From NCBI GenBank assembly GCA_900321775.1, contig ONXE01000002.1, forward strand, positions 1-11,581: 11,581 nt of DNA, in the 5' to 3' direction. The DNA is from an uncultured Bacteroidales bacterium (GTDB lineage: Bacteria; Bacteroidota; Bacteroidia; Bacteroidales; Paludibacteraceae). Position numbers and translations under genes: made by a program. Shown here one piece after another: positions 6,913-11,581 of this stretch; positions within the stretch are counted from its first letter, which is position 1; every line of letters starts with the position of its first letter. A model generated the notes under the pieces. The model worked only from the letters and a program-made list of their open reading frames with translations, was not told the origin of the DNA and made no database searches.

Positions 6913-7310
6913 ATGAACGAAGAATTGTCTATTCGCAAGCCGCAGAACGAGTCAGTCGTTGTGTATCAATCCAAAGACGGTACACTTAGTCTCGAGGTCC
7001 AAATCGCCGACGAGACGGTTTGGCTGACGCAGCAACAAATGTCCGTGTTATTCAATGTTAAAGAAAACAATATAACCTATCATATTCAAGGTATATATAA
7101 GACCCACGAATTGGAGCCCGAAGCAACTACTCAAAAAATTAGAGTAGTTCGATTAGATGCATCTGGAAGAACCCGTCGCATGACCGCTGGCTGATTGTCG
7201 ATGATAGCGTTTACCACTGTGGCCACTCGCTCAAGGATATGGGCCGCAAGCTCTCCGCCGTCAGCCTCTTGGGCATCAATGCTGAAGACATCTTGAAACA
7301 AGTAAGATAA
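6913..7310 (+). pseudogene. RhuM-like (virulence RhuM/KilA-N type) gene remnant, frameshifted and internally deleted
   Basis: The first part, ATG at 6913 to about 7150, encodes MNEELSIRKPQNESVVVYQS, KDGTLSLEVQIADETVWLTQ, and QQMSVLFNVKENNITYHIQG. This is the N-terminal DNA-binding region of the RhuM family (WLTQQQMAELF is typical), after which the frame ends at 7192-7194. In another frame, from about 7161 to the stop at 7308-7310, comes WKNPSHDRWLIVDDSVYHCG followed by HSLKDMGRKLSAVSLLGINA and EDILKQVR. This is the kind of C-terminal tail (HDRWLIIDD, YHCG or YHIG, SLKDMG) found on RhuM or ORF6N-like proteins in Bacteroidota. The middle of the gene is missing and the frames do not join. RhuM-like genes are accessory, often near mobile elements or restriction genes. 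Assignment of the N-terminal part is firm; that of the C-terminal tail is less so. Confidence 0.7.
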
Positions 7311-7328
7311 CCGCCGCGTCGCCCCCGG

Positions 7329-7434
7329 CCCTTTCTTCCTTTATGGCGGGATTGAATCCCGCGCCCTTCTTCCTTTACTCCCGGCTGGTTGCCGGGACTA
7401 GTTTCTATAGTCACTATTGCCACTATAGTAACTA
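7329..7434. repeat. Cluster of palindromes in non-coding DNA
   Basis: The gap 7311-7636 has no gene that I can support. It holds GCGGGATTGAATCCCGC (7346-7362), CCCGGC TGGTT GCCGGG (7380-7396) and an AT-rich palindrome at 7399-7434 with 13-base arms and one mismatch (TAGTTTCTATAGT and ACTATAGTAACTA). The sequence CCTTTCTTCCTTTA plus the GCGGGATT palindrome recurs at 8783-8814, so at least part is a dispersed repeat. The remainder, 7435-7636, becomes T-rich toward the next promoter. Confidence 0.6.
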
Positions 7435-7636
7435 TACCTCCGTCTCCTGTTTAGCCCGGGCCACAGTCCCGGCCAACTGCTACGCTACGCTCTGCCTAAT
7501 GGCGCATTTCTTGCTGTTTAGGCTCCCTTCTGCACTTTTTTGCACAAAAAAGCTTGTTCTCAAATCATTTCCCACTCAAAAATCACCTCCACAATCGTTT
7601 GCGTAATTTTTTTTTGCAAGGAAATGCACTTTTTTC

Positions 7637-7668
7637 TTGCATAATTCAAAAATTATTGCTAACTTTGC
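7637..7668 (+). promoter_or_regulatory. Promoter of the small exported-protein island
   Basis: TTG (7637-7639), 20 bases, then TAACTTTGC (7660-7668) gives the phylum's -33/-7 form with the same spacing as the other promoters. Expected transcription start is near 7673-7678, about 330 nt before the first likely start codon at 8008, leaving room for leader copy B. Confidence 0.75.
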
Positions 7669-7776
7669 GGCGCAATTTGGTAATTTGTGTCCGCGAAGCC
7701 GTGCAAGTGAGTGCGGTTTGGATGGCAAAACCAATTGTATAGACATAAGATTTTGAAGCGTTTGCTTATTCAAGGA

Positions 7777-7909
7777 GCTATTCAATCTACCACATTGTTT
7801 AATTCACATTCCTGGGATAATGCGAAACGCTCACGCGCTAGCGTGAGCTTTCTGCATATGGATGTGAAGGGTGTGGTAGCCCGAATAGCCCAAGCAGAGC
7901 AGCTCACGC
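7777..7909 (+). ncRNA. Structured leader RNA, copy B (nested long hairpin)
   Basis: The pairs, from outside in, are GCTATTC (7777-7783) with GAATAGC (7883-7889), CTACCACA (7787-7794) with TGTGGTAG (7872-7879), TTCACAT (7803-7809) with ATGTGAA (7862-7868), ATGC (7820-7823) with GCAT (7854-7857), GAAA (7824-7827) with TTTC (7849-7852), and GCTCACGC (7829-7836) with GCGTGAGC (7841-7848) around a GCTA loop. The same order of stems occurs in copy A on the other strand near 361-540. The apical stem is identical, and the outer stems differ in sequence but still pair. Downstream, AGCTCACGC (7901-7909) could pair perfectly with GCGTGAGCT (7841-7849), and GCAG (7894-7897) with CTGC (7852-7855). The apical hairpin therefore has a competing partner. 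It may be a cis-regulatory leader or an independent RNA; no T-run follows here, which favours a leader. Confidence 0.6.
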
Positions 7910-7965
7910 TTTAATTGTGTCTTCACTTGTGCATGAACCTTATAATTTAATAAAACACAATTTAT

Positions 7966-8015
7966 AAAACCGACGGGGCGATGGGATATAACCGCCAAAA
8001 AACACAAATGAAAAA
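7966..8015 (+). repeat. 50-base translation-start leader, first copy
   Basis: This block is 46/50 identical to 8286-8335, and all four differences are transitions. It covers AAAACCGA, a possible small GGC/GCC hairpin around GATATAA, the conserved ATGGGATATAACCGCC, and the ATGAAAAA start of the following gene. Identity stops just after the start codon, pointing to a duplicated initiation or regulatory element, not duplicated genes. Confidence 0.75.
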
Positions 8016-8241
8016 ACTTCTGTATGCTGCGGTTTTGGCAGTCTTTATGGTGGGCTTTATTTCGTGCGACGATGATTTTAGCCGCGGATTTTGGGATGGA
8101 TTCAACTATGGTTATACCCATTACAGTGGTGCCCCGAAATCCGAATCAACTGATGAATTAGATGAGCGCCAAAAAGCCACTAGTGAAGAAGTGTTTAATC
8201 GCGAGGATACCACTATTATTCTTGGACAAGAAGAAAAATAA
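8008..8241 (+). CDS. Small acidic lipoprotein of unknown function
   Basis: From the ATG at 8008 the product is 77 residues. MKKLLYAAVLAVFMVGFISC is a lipoprotein signal peptide whose Cys would be lipidated. The next residues, DDDF, are the acidic type that in Bacteroidota is known to direct lipoproteins to the outer surface. The mature part is short, about 58 residues, with aromatic GFWDGFNYGYTHYSG and then an acidic, Ser/Thr/Glu-rich tail. An in-frame ATG lies 27 bases upstream (7981, MGYNRQKTQ). I prefer 8008 because it gives a standard signal peptide and because the upstream ATG belongs to a conserved 50-base leader, but the longer form cannot be excluded. No family is recognised. It is the first gene after the structured leader and precedes another small exported protein by 86 bases. 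Confidence 0.7.
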   Translation: MKKLLYAAVLAVFMVGFISCDDDFSRGFWDGFNYGYTHYSGAPKSESTDELDERQKATSEEVFNREDTTIILGQEEK

Positions 8242-8285
8242 AAATATCTTTTCTTTTTTTATTTATTATTTACTATTTTTAATTA

Positions 8286-8335
8286 AAAACCGATGAGGCA
8301 ATGGGATATAACCGCCGAAAAACACAAATGAAAAA
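8286..8335 (+). repeat. 50-base translation-start leader, second copy
   Basis: This is the second copy of the block at 7966-8015, with 4 differences in 50 (8294, 8296, 8300 and 8317). It again ends at ATGAAAAA of a gene for an exported protein. No promoter of the phylum's form lies in the AT-rich 44 bases between the previous stop and this block, so the second gene is probably transcribed from 7637-7668. Confidence 0.75.
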
Positions 8336-8684
8336 GTTAATGATGATTTTAGTTGCAACAATGTTTATCACCACGTCACAAGCTCAAGTTGCTGCAGGGG
8401 CAGCCGCATGGAGTGCTGCAAAATTCATTGGCGCTGTTGGTTTGGCTGTATATAAGGCTTTACCAAACGCTTCGTATGCTTTAACGGTAGAGGCACAAGA
8501 TGGTTCTGTCGCATATGCTAAAGTGGATAGTTGTGAGGAAGCATTGACTTACGCATTGAGATTGTTAGAGAATGGCGCAAAGCGTGTAACCATCGTTTCT
8601 GAGCATACAACAGTCAATGGAAGTTGTCGAGGACGTAGTTATACACAAGGGGATATAGATTATTTGAGGAACAAATTAAGATAG
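8328..8684 (+). CDS. Small secreted protein of unknown function
   Basis: From the ATG at 8328 the product is 118 residues. MKKLMMILVATMFITTSQAQ is a Sec signal peptide, probably cut after SQA. A hydrophobic Ala/Gly-rich stretch follows (VAAGAAAWSAAKFIGAVGLA, residues 21-40). This is either a membrane-active helix or the start of a compact domain. The C-terminal half contains DSCEEALTYALRLLENGAKR, VTIVSEHTT and a second Cys in NGSCRGRSY, so one disulfide is possible after export. No family is recognised. An alternative in-frame start at 8301 would add MGYNRRKTQ. Composition is AT-rich compared with the dnaN operon, like its neighbour, which suggests a shared accessory origin. A strong terminator lies 67 bases after the stop. 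Confidence 0.7.
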   Translation: MKKLMMILVATMFITTSQAQVAAGAAAWSAAKFIGAVGLAVYKALPNASYALTVEAQDGSVAYAKVDSCEEALTYALRLLENGAKRVTIVSEHTTVNGSCRGRSYTQGDIDYLRNKLR

Positions 8685-8750
8685 CTTCGTTAATACATAT
8701 TGAATGTTATCTCATTAATGTGACAAGACTATTTTAGTGAACTACTTTTC

Positions 8751-8783
8751 AGCGGCAGCGCATTAACTCGCTGCCGCTTTTTC
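8751..8783 (+). terminator. Intrinsic terminator of the small-protein island
   Basis: AGCGGCAGCG (8751-8760) pairs perfectly with CGCTGCCGCT (8769-8778) across an 8-base loop. The stem is followed by a T-rich run that starts TTTT at 8779. It closes the transcript of the two small genes. Confidence 0.9.
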
Positions 8784-9176
8784 CTTTCTTCCTTTACGCG
8801 GGATTCAAACCCGCCCTGTTTTCTTGGTAGTTTCCTGACATGTCATGCCGGCCCTCTTTTTCTTCTTTTCGCCCTAATCAGATTAGGGCATTAGCTCTTA
8901 GAGCAGCGCTCCGTTAGCTGTTCCGCCCTTGCGGCCATCTACGCGAGCCTCTTCCCAAAGACACTAGCACTCCCAGATCTACTAGTCCAGCGCAGCGTTC
9001 TAGATATACTAGCTCTCTCCAAGCATTTCTCGGCCTTCCAACCCCTCTCATCGGGACCTGCAGCAACCCCCTCCGTACTCTCCCTTGTATTTCCTAGGCC
9101 CCCGAGATAGCCGCATGCACGCTAACCGCTAACCGCAAACCCTTTGACTCTAGACTCTTGACTCTAGACTCTAGAC
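8783..9176. repeat. Non-coding region of palindromes and short direct repeats
   Basis: No gene can be supported between the terminator and the next promoter. The region holds a second copy of the CCTTTCTTCCTTTA plus GCGGG/CCCGC palindrome (8783-8814) and TGACATGTCA (8836-8845). It also has GCCCTAAT CAG ATTAGGGC (8871-8889), GCTC TTA GAGC (8894-8904), GCTAACC in tandem (9121-9134), and tandem GACTCTA units (9146-9176). CTAG is unusually frequent from 8960 to 9176, with eight occurrences. It resembles accumulated repeat debris. Confidence 0.6.
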
Positions 9177-9207
9177 AGCAAAAAAAAGTATTTTTTTGCG
9201 TTTTTCC

Positions 9208-9239
9208 TTGCATAATTCAGAAAAAAGTGTTAACTTTGC
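9208..9239 (+). promoter_or_regulatory. Promoter of the DUF6089-like gene, uppS and bamA cluster
   Basis: TTG (9208-9210), 20 bases, then TAACTTTGC (9231-9239) forms a complete Bacteroidota promoter, preceded by TTTTTTTGCGTTTTTCC (9191-9207). Expected start near 9245 gives a leader of about 45 nt to the ATG at 9290. It probably also drives uppS and bamA, as no other promoter is seen before them. Confidence 0.8.
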
Positions 9240-9289
9240 AGTCGTTTTTGTAACGTGCGTATTGCGTGCGCACGCGTAACTCAGTGAAA

Positions 9290-9947
9290 ATGAATGCAAA
9301 AAGAGCAATAAGACTGATTTTGGGAGTGGTGATAACCGTTCTCCTCTCCCTTACAAATGCTGCCGCAGAGCAGCTGCCTTAGCGACGCGCAACACCACCC
9401 ATTCCTTAGTCCCCGAGAGGTGTACGGCGGCCAATTCCGCTACAAGTTCAACAACCGTTGGGCTATTCAGGTGAAAGGACAGTATCAGAAAATCGACTTC
9501 AAAGTCAAGGACCCCGCAGGTATCGCACCGGACCGACGCTTGATGAACGACATGGTCAACATCGACGCAGTAGGAGAGTTCAATTTCTTCCGCTACGGCG
9601 AGCGCACGCTGGATACCCGCATCAAGCCTATCACGCCCTACATCTTCCTCGGCCTCGGTTTTGCACTCTCCAACGACTACGACCAGCCCTACGGATGTTT
9701 CTCGATGTATCTGCCTATGGGCCTCGGCATGAAATGGCGTTTCGCTCCCAGGTGGCAACTTATCCTGACATGGCAGCACAACCTCTATTTCGGAGACCGA
9801 CTGGAGAATGTGGACGAGTACGGCAACACCTACGATATGAACGGAACGAATTTCTTCAATAACGACCTTACGGGACAACTGACAGCAGGCATCGTCTTCG
9901 AGTTTGCCCAGCAGAAAGGCAATTGCAAGAAATGTAGTTGGAATTAA
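9290..9947 (+). pseudogene. DUF6089-like outer-membrane beta-barrel protein, signal peptide out of frame
   Basis: The ATG at 9290 opens MNAKRAIRLILGVVITVLLS followed by LTNAAAEQLP, an excellent signal peptide, but this frame stops at TAG (9380-9382). The body of the protein is in another frame, open from 9336 to the stop at 9945-9947. It reads SPREVYGGQFRYKFNNRWAI, then FNFFRYGE, ITPYIFLGLGFALS, MYLPMGLGMKWRFAPRW and GIVFEFAQQKG. These match the DUF6089 family, a small beta-barrel encoded just before uppS in many Bacteroidota. The only ATG in the body frame (9357) gives no signal peptide. Compared with what I recall of the family, about 10-20 residues between the signal peptide and SSCLSDAQHH also seem missing, so a small deletion near 9360-9375 is the simplest explanation. 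Sequencing or assembly error is possible. The stop is 13 bases before uppS. Confidence 0.75.
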
Positions 9948-9960
9948 ACAAAACAAGACA

Positions 9961-10707
9961 ATGAGTTACTTGGATCAAATAGACAAAACCAAAGTCCCCG
10001 AGCACGTAGCTATCATCATGGACGGCAACGGGCGCTGGGCCAAAGAACGCGGTCTGGCACGCATGTACGGACACCAAAAAGGTGTGGAAGTGCTGCACGA
10101 TATCACCACTTGCGCTGCCAACACCGGCGTCAAATACCTCACTATGTACGCCTTCTCCATCGAGAACTGGAACCGCCCGGTAGAGGAAGTAAGCGCCCTT
10201 ATGGACATCCTTGTGGACCTGATAGAGAAAGAGACTATCACCCTTATGGAGAAGAACGTGCGTTTGCTCACCATCGGTGACACCGACATGCTTCCGGAGA
10301 ACGTGAGAAAAGCCTTCATGGGTTGCATCGAGCAGACCAAAAACAACACGGGCCTCAAGCTCATCTTCGCTCTCTCCTACTCTTCCCGTTGGGAGATAAC
10401 CAAAGCCATGCGCGAAGTGACACAACTCGCCATTGAGGGCAAGGTGAAACCCGAAGAGATAGACGAGCAGTTCGTAAGCCGTCACCTCAGTACCGGCATC
10501 CAGGGCATCCCCGACCCCGACCTGCTTATCCGTACCAGCGGAGAACTGCGTATCAGCAATTATCTCCTCTGGCAGATAGCCTATTCCGAGCTGTATTTCA
10601 CACCATGCCGCTGGCCCGATTTCACCGAAGAGGAATTCTGGAAAGCTATCGTCGATTACCAGCACCGTGAACGCCGATTTGGCAAAACAAGTGAGCAAGT
10701 CAGGTAA
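9961..10707 (+). CDS. uppS: Undecaprenyl diphosphate synthase (isoprenyl transferase)
   Basis: The product from the ATG at 9961 is 248 residues, normal for cis-prenyltransferases. This enzyme adds isopentenyl units to farnesyl diphosphate to make the C55 lipid carrier used for peptidoglycan and surface polysaccharides. HVAIIMDGNGRWAKERG (15-31) holds the catalytic Asp21 and the substrate-binding loop. YAFSIENWNRP, DLLIRTSGELRISNYLLWQI and AYSELYFTPCRWPDF are the other conserved regions. I reject starts further upstream because they would overlap the previous gene, and MSYLDQIDKTKVPEHV is the usual Bacteroidales beginning. It sits between the DUF6089-like gene and bamA, as is usual in the phylum. 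Confidence 0.96.
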   Translation: MSYLDQIDKTKVPEHVAIIMDGNGRWAKERGLARMYGHQKGVEVLHDITTCAANTGVKYLTMYAFSIENWNRPVEEVSALMDILVDLIEKETITLMEKNVRLLTIGDTDMLPENVRKAFMGCIEQTKNNTGLKLIFALSYSSRWEITKAMREVTQLAIEGKVKPEEIDEQFVSRHLSTGIQGIPDPDLLIRTSGELRISNYLLWQIAYSELYFTPCRWPDFTEEEFWKAIVDYQHRERRFGKTSEQVR

Positions 10708-10760
10708 GTCTGGCACGCTATTTGCTCAGACAAAACGTACCCCAAAACGAGATTTAAGAG

Positions 10761-11581
10761 TTGAAGAGACAAATTCTATATACACTGCTGACGTTGCTGA
10801 CGCTGCCTGTTTTTGCGCAGGTGGACTCGCTTGGCATTGACACCACCCGCACGGACACAACCGTTTCCACGTTTGCGCCGAGGATAGAGTACACCCTTCA
10901 GCGCAAGACCTACGAGATAGCCGACATCACCGTCTCAGGAGCCAGCTCGTACGAGGACTTCGTGCTGATCGGATTCTCCGGGCTGGCCAAAGGCGACAGA
11001 ATCGAGATTCCCGGAGATGCCATCACCAAGTCTATCCGCCGCTTCTGGAAACAGGGCATGTTCTCCGACGTCAAGATAGAAGCCACCAAAATCGAGGACG
11101 GTAAAGTGTGGCTGAATATAGCCCTCAAGCAGCGTCCGCGCGTGTCGTCGGTTGAATACAACGGCATTCGCCGTTCCGACAAAGAGGACCTTGAGGTCAA
11201 AGTAGGTATCAGCCGAGGCGCGCAGATGACTCCCAACCTGGCCGACCGTGCCAAAACGATCATCAAGAAATACTACGCCGAGAAGGGTTACATGAACACG
11301 GATGTTCAGGTCATCCAACGTAACGACACCGACCATCCGGGCTACGTAAAGGTGGCCATCAACATTGACAAGAAAGAGAAAACCAAGGTCGGAGAAATCT
11401 ACATCACCGGCAACGAAGCCCTGACGGACCTCAAGATCAACCGCGCGATGAAGAAGACCAACGACAACAACATCGTCAACTTCTTCCGCACCAAGAAATT
11501 CGTCGCTGAGGAATACGAGAAGGACAAGAAAGCCGTTATCGAGAAGTACAACGAAATCGGTTACCGTGACGCCTACATCGT
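10761..11581 (+). CDS. bamA: Outer-membrane protein assembly factor BamA, N-terminal part
   Basis: The frame starts at TTG 10761 and runs off the right edge, giving 273 codons. TTG is the only plausible start: an in-frame TAA lies at 10755-10757, and the signal peptide begins at once (LKRQILYTLLTLLTLPVFAQ, cut after FAQ). After a short linker come POTRA domains. The first spans about residues 50-130 (YEIADITVSGASSY, RFWKQGMFSDVKIEA), the second about 131-217 (VSSVEYNGIRRSDKEDL, IIKKYYAEKGYMNTDVQV), and the third begins at about 218 (KTKVGEIYITGNEAL). BamA inserts beta-barrel proteins into the outer membrane; its barrel lies beyond this window. The gap to uppS is 53 bases with no promoter seen, so co-transcription is likely. 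Confidence 0.92.
   Translation, partial: MKRQILYTLLTLLTLPVFAQVDSLGIDTTRTDTTVSTFAPRIEYTLQRKTYEIADITVSGASSYEDFVLIGFSGLAKGDRIEIPGDAITKSIRRFWKQGMFSDVKIEATKIEDGKVWLNIALKQRPRVSSVEYNGIRRSDKEDLEVKVGISRGAQMTPNLADRAKTIIKKYYAEKGYMNTDVQVIQRNDTDHPGYVKVAINIDKKEKTKVGEIYITGNEALTDLKINRAMKKTNDNNIVNFFRTKKFVAEEYEKDKKAVIEKYNEIGYRDAYI

Noticed and set aside
7711..7914. Small plus-strand open frame of 67 codons inside leader copy B
   Set aside because: It covers the structured RNA, has no protein features, and its sequence is explained by the paired stems.
8290..8323. Hammerhead-ribozyme-like core: CCGATGA, a GGC/GCC stem, then GAAA
   Set aside because: The conserved U of CUGAUGA is C here, the flanking stems I and III are not found, and the sister copy at 7970-8003 changes further core bases (CGACGG and AAAA). 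The match is most likely chance.
9121..9176. CRISPR-like repeats
   Set aside because: The units are 7-10 bases long and adjacent, with no spacers of regular length and no cas genes nearby.
9904..9960. Upstream start for uppS at 9904
   Set aside because: It would overlap the preceding gene, and the extra 19 residues do not resemble the family. The ATG at 9961 gives the conserved N-terminus.
1..11581. tRNA or rRNA genes
   Set aside because: No tRNA-like cloverleaf with a T-loop GTTCRA pattern and no rRNA sequence was seen on either strand.

Overview
The window looks like chromosomal DNA of a Bacteroidales bacterium, probably an uncultured gut or rumen lineage. Three things support this. Five promoters have the Bacteroidota form (TTG or TTTG, about 20 bases, then TAnnTTTGC). 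Start codons lack Shine-Dalgarno sequences. The order DUF6089-like gene, uppS, bamA is typical of the phylum. The genus cannot be fixed from the sequence.

Layout. Positions 1-297 (minus) hold the start of a secreted protein, preceded by a leader of about 300 nt with a large nested hairpin and its own promoter. Positions 842-1032 are the two ends of an RNA-processing metallo-beta-lactamase gene joined by an internal deletion. Positions 1200-6703 form a tight plus-strand operon with gaps of 3-16 nt: dnaN, a DnaQ-like 3'-5' exonuclease, a short RNase Z, radA, and a DUF3987 protein with a Walker A motif. A strong inverted repeat overlaps the last stop codon. Positions 6913-7310 are a frameshifted RhuM-like gene remnant. 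Positions 7311-7636 and 8784-9180 are non-coding and rich in palindromes and short repeats. Between them is an AT-rich island (7637-8783) with a promoter, a second copy of the nested hairpin leader, a small lipoprotein gene, a small secreted-protein gene, and a strong terminator. The two small genes are each preceded by the same 50-base sequence (46/50 identical). From 9208 the envelope cluster begins: a DUF6089-like outer-membrane protein whose signal peptide is out of frame with its body, then uppS (undecaprenyl diphosphate synthase), then bamA, which runs off the window.

How the parts work together. The dnaN operon joins replication (sliding clamp), proofreading or repair (exonuclease, RadA) and tRNA 3' maturation (RNase Z). 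UppS and BamA supply the lipid carrier for wall and surface polysaccharide and the machine that inserts outer-membrane proteins.

The best candidate for something undescribed is the pair of leader RNAs, one on each strand. They share architecture, an apical hairpin and a conserved 3' segment, but their outer stems differ in sequence while still pairing. In both, one strand of the apical hairpin could pair instead with a downstream segment, as in a switch. Both lie upstream of exported proteins.
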